24,523 bases of DNA from NCBI GenBank assembly GCA_013140465.1, contig JABFST010000427.1:1-24523 (forward strand). The letters are read 5' to 3'. The DNA is from Methylococcaceae bacterium. Its GTDB lineage: Bacteria; Pseudomonadota; Gammaproteobacteria; Methylococcales; Methylomonadaceae. The notes below the pieces were generated by a model. It ran no database searches. It worked only from the letters and a program-made list of their open reading frames with translations, and was not told where the DNA came from. Positions 12,456-21,828 of the stretch are shown piece after piece. The first letter of the stretch is position 1. The number at the start of each line of letters is the position of its first letter. The translations under genes and the position numbers were made by a program.

Positions 12456-14537
12456 ATGGATTTCATGGATAGCTATAGCTATTACAGCTATTTGACCGCA
12501 GCCGTCGGCTATTTGCTGTTACTGTTTTTGACCCTCATCAACGTCAAAAGAAACTCGGTGACAGTACCTTTAGCCGTTGCGGTGGGTTTTTCATTACTTT
12601 GGTGTATCGCCACGACCTACATTCTCCAAGACCCGCTGTTGATGATTTCTGACAGCTTCCCGTTTGAAACTTTACGCAATACGGCCTGGTTTTTTTTGTT
12701 GTCTGCCTTCATTTCGCAACAACAATACGGCGACAACCATACCTTATTGCTAAAGTCTAAACTGGCCCTTGGGTTATTGTTGTTTATTGGGTTTATTGCC
12801 GCACTGGAGTTTTTCAGTGGCTTGCGCTATCAAATCCAGCAGCTTTTGGGCTGGGATATGCGGCTGTTTGCCCATGTCATTTTTGCTATAGTCGGGCTCA
12901 TGTTGGTCGAACAACTTTACCGCAACACACGTTCGGACCAGCATTTGCCGATTAAGCTATTGTGTTTGGGCTTGGGTGCGTTGTTTGCGGTGGATTTTAT
13001 CGTTTATAGCAAATCGCTGTTGTTTAGGCAGCTAGACATACTGCTCTGGGATTCACGCGGCTTTATCAATGCCATTATTGTGCCGTTGATGGCGATTGCT
13101 ATCCTGCGTTTGCACAATGATACCCTCAGCCGCATGACCGCCTCCCGAAAAGTCGTGTTCCACACCACGGTATTGTTAGGTTCGGGCTTGTATTTAATCC
13201 TGATGTCTTTGGCAGGGTTTTATATCCGCGATTATGGCGGCACTTGGGGTAGTATCGCGCAGCTGTTCTTTATCTTTTTGGCGGTGTTGTTGCTGTCGAT
13301 TTTGTTTGTGTCGGGCAAAGTCCGCATTATGGCGAAAGTGTTTATCAACAAGCACTTCTTCCATTACCGCTATGATTACCGCGACGAATGGATCAAACTC
13401 AGCAAAACCATTGCCAGGTTGGACTCGATCAATGAATTGTCCGGCTTTATCATTAAAGTGCTGTCTGAGTTGGCGGACTGCTCGGGTGGGGGCTTGTGGC
13501 TTAAAAATGACCACGGTGACTTTTATTTGGCTGAAGAAAATAACTTAGGCTTCACCCCGCCACAAACGCTTAATATCGACCAATCCCTGATCCAATTTAT
13601 GCTAAAAAAACGTTGGGTGATTGATTTTTTTGAGCAAGCCAACAGCCCCGAAGTCTACGAAGAAGTCGATTTGTCGGCTTGGCAGCCAGAGTCCAACCAA
13701 ATTTACCTGATTATCCCGCTATTTCGGCAAAACGACCTCGAAGCTTTTGTGGTGTTAAGCAAACCTAAAATTTATCGGCAACTTAACTGGGAAGACCACG
13801 ACTTGTTAAAAACCGTCGGTATGCAGTTGACCAATGCCTTGGCCTTAAGCCATGCCAGCGATGCCTTGTCGCGCTCACGCCAATTTGAAGCCTACCACAG
13901 GCTATCGGCTTTTCTAGTGCACGACTTAAAAAACCTAGTCGCGCAAGTCTCATTAATTGTAAAAAATGCCGAAAAGCATAAACGCAACCCCGAGTTTGTC
14001 GATGATGCGATCAGCACCTTAGAAAATGTGGTGCATAAAATAGACCATTTGTTAGGTCAACTGAAAAACGGCGAAATGGCCGCCGACCAGCAACTACCCG
14101 TCAACTTGCAGGACGTTATCCACGACGTGGCCTTGCAACAAGCGGGCAACACCCCCGCACTGCAAGTGGACATGCCGCCAGAAGCCTGTAATGTTTTTGG
14201 GGAAAAAGCCAAAATGACTGCCATCTTAGGGCATCTGGTGCAAAACGCCCAAGAAGCCACCCCACCTGATGGCTGGGTGCGCCTGACCTTAAACCAAGTC
14301 GGAACCCTAGCCATCATTAAGGTGCAGGACAATGGCTCGGGCATGGATGCCAAATTTATCGCCGAACGCCTGTTCAAACCTTTTGACACCACCAAAGGCA
14401 ATGCTGGCATGGGCATAGGCGTATATGAGGCGCGTGATTATATCCTTAAACATGCGGGGACTTGCGCAGTGGCAAGCCAGCCTGGTTTAGGCACAACCTT
14501 TACCCTCACTTTGCCGCTAGCGTCCCCAGCCGAATGA
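12456..14537 (+). CDS. prsK: PEP-CTERM system histidine kinase PrsK
   Basis: PrsK (693 residues) is the membrane kinase of the exosortase-linked PrsK-PrsR two-component system. About eight or nine membrane helices fill residues 10-300. A GAF-like domain follows (about 320-475), then a dimerisation and phospho-acceptor segment with H489 in VHDLKNL. The HATPase_c domain (about 590-690) has QNAQEAT (N box), DNGSGMD and GMGIGVYEARDY. PrsR, a sigma-54-dependent regulator, is usually the next gene, but here an intergenic repeat and recC follow. The ATG at 12456 is used; an in-frame ATG lies three codons later. The signal is unknown. Confidence 0.93.
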   Translation: MDFMDSYSYYSYLTAAVGYLLLLFLTLINVKRNSVTVPLAVAVGFSLLWCIATTYILQDPLLMISDSFPFETLRNTAWFFLLSAFISQQQYGDNHTLLLKSKLALGLLLFIGFIAALEFFSGLRYQIQQLLGWDMRLFAHVIFAIVGLMLVEQLYRNTRSDQHLPIKLLCLGLGALFAVDFIVYSKSLLFRQLDILLWDSRGFINAIIVPLMAIAILRLHNDTLSRMTASRKVVFHTTVLLGSGLYLILMSLAGFYIRDYGGTWGSIAQLFFIFLAVLLLSILFVSGKVRIMAKVFINKHFFHYRYDYRDEWIKLSKTIARLDSINELSGFIIKVLSELADCSGGGLWLKNDHGDFYLAEENNLGFTPPQTLNIDQSLIQFMLKKRWVIDFFEQANSPEVYEEVDLSAWQPESNQIYLIIPLFRQNDLEAFVVLSKPKIYRQLNWEDHDLLKTVGMQLTNALALSHASDALSRSRQFEAYHRLSAFLVHDLKNLVAQVSLIVKNAEKHKRNPEFVDDAISTLENVVHKIDHLLGQLKNGEMAADQQLPVNLQDVIHDVALQQAGNTPALQVDMPPEACNVFGEKAKMTAILGHLVQNAQEATPPDGWVRLTLNQVGTLAIIKVQDNGSGMDAKFIAERLFKPFDTTKGNAGMGIGVYEARDYILKHAGTCAVASQPGLGTTFTLTLPLASPAE

Positions 14538-14600
14538 CTCGCGGTCGAGACTGTGAAAGAATGGCTTCCCGTTTAAGCTTGGACAGTTTGGGTGTCGTTC

Positions 14601-14677
14601 GCTGAGCGGAGTCGAAGCGAATCCCGCCGCCGGCTTCGACTCCGCTCAGCCAACGGCTCCGCTCAGCCAACGGCTCC
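14601..14677. repeat. GAGCGGAGTCGAAGC inverted repeat plus 17-bp tandem pair
   Basis: GCTGAGCGGAGTCGAAGC (14601-14618) and its exact complement (14633-14650) form an 18-bp stem with a 14-nt loop. It overlaps two tandem 17-bp copies of GCTCAGCCAACGGCTCC (14644-14660 and 14661-14677). CTTCGACTCCGCTCAG is a dispersed repeat motif found in many bacteria. The block could end the prsK transcript. Confidence 0.75.
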
Positions 14678-14729
14678 TCAGTCCCGCTTTAAGTGAGTAG
14701 CCGAAAGAATTAACGCAAGCTTGCTCATC

Positions 14730-14757
14730 GGAGTGAAAAAACCTGTTTTTTCACTCC
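14730..14757. terminator. A/T-armed hairpin, possible terminator
   Basis: GGAGTGAAAAAA and TTTTTTCACTCC form a perfect 12-bp stem around CCTG. The six-T run is inside the stem, not after it, so this could act as a rho-independent terminator on either strand if only the GGAGTG part pairs. It stands between prsK and recC. Confidence 0.4.
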
Positions 14758-14858
14758 AGTCTCTACTTAAAACAGTGGCTTACGAAAATAAAAAACACCT
14801 TTTTATGAGTATTTGAAATACTTTCACAGTCTCAGTCGGGCATCCTCCTTAAGACATC

Positions 14859-17800
14859 ATGTTCATCCTGCATAGCTCTAATAAAACTGAAAATTTGCTC
14901 TGGCATTTGACCACGGTCATCGAAACTGCCCCACTGTCGTCGCCGTTTGCCCAAGAAGTGTTCCTAATCCAAAGCCAAGGCATGGAACGCTGGCTATCGC
15001 AACAATTGGCCAGCCATTTTAAGGTGTGGGGCAATTATCAGTTTTTATTTCCCAGCAAATTTTTCAGTGCCTTGGCACAACAAATAGACAGCCGCTTAAA
15101 TGATGCCGATTTTGCGCGGGAACGGATGCTGTGGCGCATTGAAATGCACTTGCGCGATCTCGACGGGCCGGTATTTTTGCCCTTAAAGCACTATCTGGAC
15201 GGCCCCAACAGCAACCTTAAACGCTACCAGCTGGCACGGCAATTGGCACAAGCGTTTGACCAATACCAACTGCTGCGCCCCGATATGCTGGCACTATGGC
15301 AACAGGGCGAAACTTTGTACCACACCGCGACCGAACGCTGGCAACTCGCCCTGTGGCAGAAGCTCAGCGCACAACTGGGCGAGCAACACCGAGGTGCTTT
15401 ATGGTTGGACACCATCGCCAAATTTAACCTAGCCCCCGTCGGTACTTATGCGTCTGTGTTGCCCGAGCGCATTTTCATTTTTGGTGTCAACACCTTACCG
15501 CCGTTGTTTTTAAGCTTTTTGGACGGCTTGTCCAAACATTGCCAATTACATTTGTTTTTGCTTAATCCCGCGCAAGATTATTGGGCCGATTTAGCCAGCA
15601 AACGCCAACGCACCCTGACCGAAGACGCAAGCGGACACCCGTTGCTAGCGGCCTTAGGCCAGCAAGGCCGTGAATTTCAAACCTTATTGCTGGAACAGAT
15701 GCAGTTTGACTTTGAGCCGGAAAGCTTTGAACCCAGCGCGGCACATAACAACCTGCAACACTTGCAAAACGATATATTGGCTAACCAATTGCCCACTAAC
15801 GGCATAGCCTTAAGCCTAGATGATTCCATCAGCATCCATGCCTGCCACTCTCGAATGCGCGAAGTGGAAGTGTTAAAAAACCTGCTGTTGGCACGTTTAG
15901 AAAGCTCGCCCAGTTTGGCCTTGCGCGACATCGTGGTCATGGCCCCTGACATTCAGGTCTACGAACCTTTTATAGCCGCCGTGTTCAGCGACATCCAACA
16001 TGCGATTGCCGACCGCAGCCTTCGCCTGGACAACCACGCGCTAGACGCCTTTATCCGCTTTTTAAGCCTAAGCCAAGGCCGCTTTGGCTGGCATGAAATC
16101 TTAGATTTACTCGAACAGCCCGTGGTTTACCCGCACTTTGGCCTGTCGGAAACCGACTTGGAAACCATCAGAGTTTGGCTACAAGCCACCCATGTGCGCT
16201 GGGGCAAATCGGCGGCGCACAAACACGAATTAGGCTTGCCAGCACTCGCCGAAAACACTTGGCTAGCCGCCTTAGAACGGTTGTTGATGGGTTATGCGGT
16301 CGGCAATGAAGAACATTTTGTCGGGCAGATACTGCCGTTTGCCGATATTGAAGGGACATCAGCACTCGCCTTGGGTGGCTTATGCGACTATCTACAGCTG
16401 TTGTTTGCCGCCAGCACTGACTTAAAACAGCCGAAAACCTTAAAGGCATGGAGTGCGCAGCTGTTATTTTATGCCGACCAATTACTGGCGGCTGACCCGC
16501 TAGAACGCCAACAACTGAACGAACTGCTGGTGGAATTGGCGGCAGACTTTGGTGTGCTGCATACCGCCCCGCTGGAACTGCCTGTGTTGGTATGTTGGCT
16601 GGAAGATCGCGTGGCTGAGCACAAATCCGCCAACGGATTTTTACGCGGGCAACTGACGTTTTGCTCCATGCTGCCCATGCGTTCGATCCCTTTTCAGGTG
16701 ATTGCCTTGCTGGGCATGAATGAGGGCGAATTCCCAAAACTGGAGCGCAACCCCAGCTTTGATTTGCTGACCCACCATTTCCGTAAAGGCGACCGCTCTC
16801 GCCGCGCCGATGACCGCTACCAATTTTTGGAAATTTTATTGTCCGCACGCGAGCAACTGATTATCACTTATATCGGGCAATCGATCAGCGATAACCAGGC
16901 CATTGCGCCCGCAGTCGTCATCAGTGAATTGCTAGAGGTATTGCAGGACAGTTACCAGCTGACCGGACTCATCACCCGCCATCCCTTGCAAGCGTTTAGC
17001 CCGCGCTATTTTGACACCCGCACTAGCGCACAAGGCAACAGGCTATTCAGTTTCTCGGCACACGATTGTGCCACTGCACAAGCGCTGTCCACACCCAAAC
17101 CGCCGTCTACGCCTTGGTGGCAAGGCGTGTTGCCCGCCCACACCGAAGCGGTAATAGCCGTAGATGAACTGTTTAGTTTTTTTCGGCATCCACAACGCCA
17201 TTTTCTGCGCCGACAATTGGACATCCGCTTTTTAGGCATCAGTGCCGACGCCGAAGAACGCGAACCGTTTACCATTGAAAAAATGGACAGCTACCTGATC
17301 CACCATGAATGGCTAGAACAGCTGCTGACAGGGCAATCGGGTTCGGTTAAAAAATTGCAGGCGCAAGGCCGCTGGCTGTCGGGGGTATTGGGGGAATTGG
17401 AATATGCCAAACAGTACGCGGCTATCAGCGCCTTTGCCGAACGCATACAGGATGACAACTTGGGTGCGCCGTTAGATGATATGCCTATCGACATAGACAT
17501 CGACGGCTTTCGGGTGGTGGGCTTATTACGCAACCGCTACCAAAACGGCAGCTTGTTTTACCGCTATGCCGACTTAAAGGGCAAAGATTTTGTTTGTGCT
17601 TGGCTACACCATCTATTGGCTAACCAAGTTGAACCCCAAAGCACTTATTTGCACAGCAAAGACGAAGCCATCGTCTTGCTGCCTGAACATTGCCAAGCAG
17701 GGGAGTTGGCGGCATGGTTGGCAATTTATCAGCAGGGCAACACGCGCCCAGATGCGTTTTTTACCGAGGCGGCCTTGGCTTATATCCGGCAAGCCGCAAA

Positions 17801-18005
17801 ACTGGCATACGGCAGCCGCGCCCAAAAGCCACCCTTGGTGGTTGCGCAAGAACACTTGGCATTAGCCATACAACAAGCCTATGAACCCGAACTGCAACAA
17901 CTGTATGCCACCACAGCGACGGACGCGTTATTGGGTGACGTGTTTGTGCAGCAGTGCGGGCAGATGTTGTTGCCGATATGGCTAGCAACCCACGAACCGC
18001 CTTAA
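14859..18005 (+). CDS. recC: RecBCD exonuclease V, subunit RecC
   Basis: RecC (1048 residues) is the Chi-recognising scaffold of RecBCD, which repairs double-strand breaks and degrades foreign linear DNA. The opening (LHSSNKTENLLWHL) and QSQGMERWLSQQLA (about 43-56) are typical, as are the later HSRMREVEVL and GLLRNRYQNGSLFYRYA. The helicase-like N-terminal half and the nuclease-like C-terminal half lack catalytic residues in known RecC. The length is a little under E. coli RecC (1122). recB and recD are not in the window, and the next gene is convergent. The stop codon shares TTAA (18002-18005) with the phoR stop. Confidence 0.95.
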   Translation: MFILHSSNKTENLLWHLTTVIETAPLSSPFAQEVFLIQSQGMERWLSQQLASHFKVWGNYQFLFPSKFFSALAQQIDSRLNDADFARERMLWRIEMHLRDLDGPVFLPLKHYLDGPNSNLKRYQLARQLAQAFDQYQLLRPDMLALWQQGETLYHTATERWQLALWQKLSAQLGEQHRGALWLDTIAKFNLAPVGTYASVLPERIFIFGVNTLPPLFLSFLDGLSKHCQLHLFLLNPAQDYWADLASKRQRTLTEDASGHPLLAALGQQGREFQTLLLEQMQFDFEPESFEPSAAHNNLQHLQNDILANQLPTNGIALSLDDSISIHACHSRMREVEVLKNLLLARLESSPSLALRDIVVMAPDIQVYEPFIAAVFSDIQHAIADRSLRLDNHALDAFIRFLSLSQGRFGWHEILDLLEQPVVYPHFGLSETDLETIRVWLQATHVRWGKSAAHKHELGLPALAENTWLAALERLLMGYAVGNEEHFVGQILPFADIEGTSALALGGLCDYLQLLFAASTDLKQPKTLKAWSAQLLFYADQLLAADPLERQQLNELLVELAADFGVLHTAPLELPVLVCWLEDRVAEHKSANGFLRGQLTFCSMLPMRSIPFQVIALLGMNEGEFPKLERNPSFDLLTHHFRKGDRSRRADDRYQFLEILLSAREQLIITYIGQSISDNQAIAPAVVISELLEVLQDSYQLTGLITRHPLQAFSPRYFDTRTSAQGNRLFSFSAHDCATAQALSTPKPPSTPWWQGVLPAHTEAVIAVDELFSFFRHPQRHFLRRQLDIRFLGISADAEEREPFTIEKMDSYLIHHEWLEQLLTGQSGSVKKLQAQGRWLSGVLGELEYAKQYAAISAFAERIQDDNLGAPLDDMPIDIDIDGFRVVGLLRNRYQNGSLFYRYADLKGKDFVCAWLHHLLANQVEPQSTYLHSKDEAIVLLPEHCQAGELAAWLAIYQQGNTRPDAFFTEAALAYIRQAAKLAYGSRAQKPPLVVAQEHLALAIQQAYEPELQQLYATTATDALLGDVFVQQCGQMLLPIWLATHEPP

Positions 18006-19279
18006 TTGCACCGCCGCGTTAAGGGAAAATGGCAGCTAAAACAACTGCCTTTGCCCAATTCGCTGGTGATGCTCAAACGGGCATCATGGCGCATCAGCAC
18101 ATGTTTGACGATAGCCAAGCCCAATCCGGTCCCGGTGACTTTTTTGGCACGCTTGGCCTCCACGCGGTAAAAGCGTTCGGTCACACGCGGGATGTCGGTT
18201 TTGGCGATGCCTTCACCATAGTCTTCGACCGACAGCACAAAAGCCTTGTGTTCCTGATACCAACGTACTTTCACTAACGAGTCATCGGGCGAATATTTGA
18301 GCGCATTGCCCAGCAAATTGGTGAACGCGCTGCGTAGTTCCTGCTCTTCACCAACAATATGGGCGGGGGATTCTAAGGTCAGTTGGATGCGCCTCGCGTC
18401 GTTTTCCAAACTATCGCCTTCTTGGCAAATCTGGCTCAACAAGGCCGGCACATCAACGCATTGGGTTTTTTTCTGCTGGGTCTCAAGACGTGTGAGCAAC
18501 AGCAAATCATCGACCAAATGCTGCATACGTTCGGTTTGTCCGCGCATTTGCTGGAAGGAGTTGGTCAGCAGCGGCGAATGCCCGTCATCCATGTCTTGCA
18601 AGGTTTCCAGATAACCTTTTAATACGGTGAGGGGGGTTCTGAGTTCATGCGAAACATTGGCGACAAAATCTTTGCGCATCCGCTCCATTTTTTTCAGTTG
18701 GGTAACGTCTTGCGCAAGCAACAGGCGCAAGCCCGCACCGTAAGGCACGACGCGCACTTCCAAAATAATGCGGTGGTCTACGGGCGAAGGCAAAAACACC
18801 GATTCTTGGAAGTTGCCCGATTTAAGGTAGCGGATAAATTCAGGATAGCGTATCAGATTGGGAATGCGCTGGCCTTTGTCAGAAGCTTGCAAACCAAACA
18901 CATCGCGGGCGGCTTTATTAGCCCAGTCGATCTCATCATGTGTGCCCAATACCACGGCAGCGTCGGGTAGGGCTTCGGTGGATTGGCGAAATTGGTCTAT
19001 GATTTTGCGAAATTTCTTTTTACGGCGTTTTTCGTCTTTTTTTATCCGGTAAACATGGTAGTAGATGGTTTCCCAAATACCCGTCACTTTGGGGTATTTG
19101 CCACGACCGCCTTTACTGATCCATTTTTCAAAGCGGTTAATCATCACCACTTGGCGCATGATGATGGCGGCCATCAGCATAAACAGCAAGGGCATGAACA
19201 GTCCTGTTGCCCATCCGACTAGCGCCACCCCCATAAACATTAAAACAACAGTGTTTATCTCCTTTTGCCAATTCCCCAT
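18002..19279 (-). CDS. phoR: Phosphate regulon sensor kinase PhoR
   Basis: PhoR (425 residues) is the inner-membrane kinase that phosphorylates PhoB under phosphate starvation. Two hydrophobic segments (about 9-25 and 27-45) are followed by a basic linker, a PAS domain (about 95-190), a HisKA domain with H211 in VSHELRTPL, and a HATPase_c domain (GNALKYS, VEDYGEGI, GTGLGLAI). The ATG is 5 bp after the phoB stop, so the two genes form one operon. The length matches E. coli PhoR (431). The 3' end overlaps the convergent recC stop by 4 bp, leaving no room for a terminator between them. Confidence 0.93.
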   Translation of the reverse strand: MGNWQKEINTVVLMFMGVALVGWATGLFMPLLFMLMAAIIMRQVVMINRFEKWISKGGRGKYPKVTGIWETIYYHVYRIKKDEKRRKKKFRKIIDQFRQSTEALPDAAVVLGTHDEIDWANKAARDVFGLQASDKGQRIPNLIRYPEFIRYLKSGNFQESVFLPSPVDHRIILEVRVVPYGAGLRLLLAQDVTQLKKMERMRKDFVANVSHELRTPLTVLKGYLETLQDMDDGHSPLLTNSFQQMRGQTERMQHLVDDLLLLTRLETQQKKTQCVDVPALLSQICQEGDSLENDARRIQLTLESPAHIVGEEQELRSAFTNLLGNALKYSPDDSLVKVRWYQEHKAFVLSVEDYGEGIAKTDIPRVTERFYRVEAKRAKKVTGTGLGLAIVKHVLMRHDARLSITSELGKGSCFSCHFPLTRRCN

Positions 19280-19284
19280 CGTGC

Positions 19285-19977
19285 CTAATCCACCAATGAA
19301 AACCGATAACCAAAACCACGCACAGTCTGCACCAAATCTTCGCGCCCGTATTCCTCTAGGATTTTTCTCAGGCGGCGGATATGCACATCGATTGTGCGCT
19401 CTTCAATATACACACTACGGCCCCACACTTGATCCAACAATTGGGTGCGACTATAAACTTTGTCGGGGTGGGTCATAAAAAAGTGCATCAAGCGGAATTC
19501 GGTGGGGCTGACTTCCAGTTGTTTGTCGCCTATGCTCAAGCGATGTTGCTCGGTATCCAGCATCAAATCACCCAAGGTGATTTGCGCCTGTCCGGGTATT
19601 TTGCCGCTACGGCGCAACACGGCACGGATGCGGGCAATCAGTTCTTTGGGCGAAAACGGCTTGCTGACATAGTCGTCGGCGCCTATTTCTAGGCCGCGCA
19701 CTTTGTCTTCTTCTTCACCGCGTGCAGTCAGCAAAATAATGGGAATATCCCGATAAATAGGTTCTTTCTTCAACCGTCTGGCCCACTCGGCACCACTGAT
19801 GCCGGGCAGCATCCAGTCCAGCAAAATCAAGTCGGGCAGCTTGTCATCCAAAATTTTCTGTGCCTCTTCGGCATCAGCGGCGGCAATCGGCATAAAACCC
19901 GCTTGCTCAAGAACCATCATTAACATTCCCCTGATAGCATCTTCGTCTTCAACAATAAGAATATTAAAACTAGACAT
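19285..19977 (-). CDS. phoB: Phosphate regulon response regulator PhoB
   Basis: PhoB (230 residues) is the OmpR-type activator of phosphate uptake genes. The receiver domain has the acid pocket E10/D11, phospho-acceptor D54 in LLDWMLPG, and K in VSKPFSP. The C-terminal winged helix (about 135-228) has the typical [11 protein letters not shown] and the RRLRKILE recognition region. It is the first gene of a phoB-phoR operon. A possible Pho box lies about 55-75 bp upstream (20031-20052), which would allow autoactivation. Confidence 0.94.
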   Translation of the reverse strand: MSSFNILIVEDEDAIRGMLMMVLEQAGFMPIAAADAEEAQKILDDKLPDLILLDWMLPGISGAEWARRLKKEPIYRDIPIILLTARGEEEDKVRGLEIGADDYVSKPFSPKELIARIRAVLRRSGKIPGQAQITLGDLMLDTEQHRLSIGDKQLEVSPTEFRLMHFFMTHPDKVYSRTQLLDQVWGRSVYIEERTIDVHIRRLRKILEEYGREDLVQTVRGFGYRFSLVD

Positions 19978-20030
19978 AATTAGATAATGGCATAGAAATT
20001 GGCTATTGTAACAAAGAACGCCTTAACGCC

Positions 20031-20052
20031 TTGTTACCCTTTTGTGACAAAG
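20031..20052 (+). promoter_or_regulatory. Possible Pho box upstream of phoB
   Basis: Two direct half-sites spaced exactly 11 bp, TTGTTACCCTT (20031-20041) and TTGTGACAAAG (20042-20052), resemble the 11-bp-phased PhoB repeats (consensus CTGTCAT/CTGTCAC), with mismatches in each half. Read on the minus strand, the TTGTCAC half matches better but the second half is poorer. The position upstream of phoB fits autoregulation. Confidence 0.35.
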
Positions 20053-20084
20053 CCAAACTGTTGCCAAATCAAACCGTGGCGGAG

Positions 20085-20123
20085 AAAAAACAAGGAGGCT
20101 ACTGGGCCACAACAGCCCAGCAG
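20085..20123 (-). terminator. Possible terminator after the radical SAM gene
   Basis: On the minus strand, CTGCTGGGC pairs with GCCCAGTAG (one G-T pair) over a 7-nt loop (20123-20099). A run of six T (20090-20085) follows after about 8 nt. It is placed correctly to end the radical SAM transcript before phoB. Confidence 0.4.
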
Positions 20124-20136
20124 CTTGGATTGGGGC

Positions 20137-20889
20137 TTAGGGCCTAGGGCAGGTTTCGCAATAAGGGTAGGCTTTGCGCCCGCCGTTTTGTTGCAAAGTC
20201 AGCAGCATTTCTTGGTGACGCTCGTTGAACCACAGGTCTTCTAAGGGGGTTTCAGGAAAAGTCCCCAGATTGAAATTGCCCACCACATCATCACAACACA
20301 GCAACATTTGGCCTTTGTGGTTTAAGATCATGCGGATATGCGGCTGGGTACAGGGTCTCTCGACATATTGCGCAGCCAAGGCGGCAGTGTCAAACACAGG
20401 GCTAAAGTGGGTGGGGATATGTACGCCTTTGGTGAAATGCAAATAGGTTTTTTTGAATTGTCCGCGCAACCAAGCTTCGCGCTTGATGTGTTGTTCTTCG
20501 GTGTGGCTATATAAGGCTATTTGTATGCTGTCAAAAACGCCGTCTAATTCTTGGGCTTTTTCCTCGTCAATCAAGTCGGCATTGCTGCATATAAACACCT
20601 GCGAAAAAGGCAGGGTTTTGGCAAAACGCCCCAACTCAATAATGCGCGGGTCTTGCAACGGCTCGTTATAATGCTGTAGGCACAAAGCACCGCGAAACCC
20701 CAAGGCGATGGCCTGATGGCAAGCTTCTTCAAACACGGCTTGGGGCAACAAATTAGGCTCAAACCACGAGCTGACGGCTTCGCGGTCAGGATGCGAATTT
20801 CTGATACAGCTTTCGCAATAACGGTTACAAGTGCTGTTGGTTTCGATTTCTAATTGTTGGAATAAGGGGATTTTTCTGGTGACAGACAT
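20137..20889 (-). CDS. Radical SAM/SPASM domain protein
   Basis: This 250-residue enzyme has the radical SAM cluster motif CNRYCESC (C21, C25, C28), which binds a 4Fe-4S cluster and S-adenosylmethionine to make a 5'-deoxyadenosyl radical. The C-terminal part has a SPASM-like cysteine set (C180, C198/C199, C244, C247), which usually holds one or two auxiliary clusters for peptide or protein modification. The chain is short for the group. No precursor peptide or transporter gene adjoins it, so the substrate cannot be named. The ATG at 20889 is used; the ribosome-binding site is weak. It stands alone between phoB and bioD. Confidence 0.88.
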   Translation of the reverse strand: MSVTRKIPLFQQLEIETNSTCNRYCESCIRNSHPDREAVSSWFEPNLLPQAVFEEACHQAIALGFRGALCLQHYNEPLQDPRIIELGRFAKTLPFSQVFICSNADLIDEEKAQELDGVFDSIQIALYSHTEEQHIKREAWLRGQFKKTYLHFTKGVHIPTHFSPVFDTAALAAQYVERPCTQPHIRMILNHKGQMLLCCDDVVGNFNLGTFPETPLEDLWFNERHQEMLLTLQQNGGRKAYPYCETCPRP

Positions 20890-21138
20890 GACAACTCTCG
20901 TAACAATAAAAAAGCAGCGGCGGGGAGATGGACTAAAAAGAGTCAGGGTAAACCCTACTTAAGTGGGCCATAGCATAGGTTATCAATACGCTTCTTGCAA
21001 GATTACCTGAGCATTACTCTAGGTTTTAGCCCATGCAGAAACTAAGCCGAGTTGTCTGGCTAATGTTTTAAGGTAGACGGCCTTGAGGTTATCATAAGCT
21101 TTAGTATCCACCGAACCCCACTCCAGAACACTCAGACT

Positions 21139-21798
21139 ATGAAACAAGGCTATTTTATTACCGGTACAGACACCAACGTAGGCAAAACCGTCGCAACAGT
21201 TGCCCTGATGCGTTATTTTAAACAGCAAGGGCAATCCGTGCTAGCCATGAAGCCCGTGGCGGCAGGTGCCGAGTTACAGCGCGGGCAGCTGCGCAATGAA
21301 GACGCGCTGTTACTGCAAGCAAATGCTACGGTCGATGTCGGCTATGACCTTATCAACCCTTATGTTTTTGCCCTGCCTGTGTCGCCGCATCTTGCCGCAG
21401 GTGATGCTACGGTTAGCTTAGAGGTTATCGCCGAACACTTTAACACGCTAAAACACTTGGCTGACATTGTGTTAGTTGAAGGTGCGGGCGGCTGGTATAC
21501 GCCGCTTAACGCCACCCAAACCATCTGCGACTTGGCGAGTGCCTTGAGTTTGCCTGTTATTTTAGTGGTGGCGGTAAAACTGGGTTGCCTTAACCACGCC
21601 CAACTTAGTTATCAGGCCATCGTGCAGTCTGGCAGCAGTTGCGCGGGCTGGCTTGCCGTCCATGTTGATCGCCAGCAATTGCTGCCCGAAGCCAATATTG
21701 CGACGCTACAAGCCCGCTTGCCCATACCCTTGCTAGGGGTTTTGCCCTTCCAGGATGACTTGGATTTTGATGTATTGGCGGGGTGTTTGGCGTTATAG
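21139..21798 (+). CDS. bioD: Dethiobiotin synthetase
   Basis: BioD (219 residues) closes the ureido ring of 7,8-diaminopelargonate with CO2 and ATP to give dethiobiotin, the next-to-last step of biotin synthesis. The P-loop GTDTNVGKT is at residues 9-17, the substrate lysine lies in AMKPVAAG (K38), and VEGAGGW is conserved. It is a complete single-domain enzyme of normal length. bioA, bioB, bioF and bioC are not in the window, so it is a detached biotin gene. A small hairpin (21797-21813, AGCCGA/TCGGCT) begins within the stop codon, and rlmB converges 30 bp on. Confidence 0.95.
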   Translation: MKQGYFITGTDTNVGKTVATVALMRYFKQQGQSVLAMKPVAAGAELQRGQLRNEDALLLQANATVDVGYDLINPYVFALPVSPHLAAGDATVSLEVIAEHFNTLKHLADIVLVEGAGGWYTPLNATQTICDLASALSLPVILVVAVKLGCLNHAQLSYQAIVQSGSSCAGWLAVHVDRQQLLPEANIATLQARLPIPLLGVLPFQDDLDFDVLAGCLAL

Positions 21799-21828
21799 CC
21801 GAGTAGGTCGGCTTTACAGCTACAGCCA

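Larger units (their letters stand above)
14538..14858. other. Intergenic region prsK to recC
   Basis: This gap of about 320 bp has no gene. It holds the repeats at 14601-14677 and the hairpin at 14730-14757. The segment just before recC has no obvious strong ribosome-binding site. Confidence 0.5.

Noticed and set aside
16168..16848. Long minus-strand open frame inside recC
   Set aside because: It lies fully within well-supported recC coding on the other strand, has an arginine- and proline-rich composition typical of a shadow frame, and matches no family.
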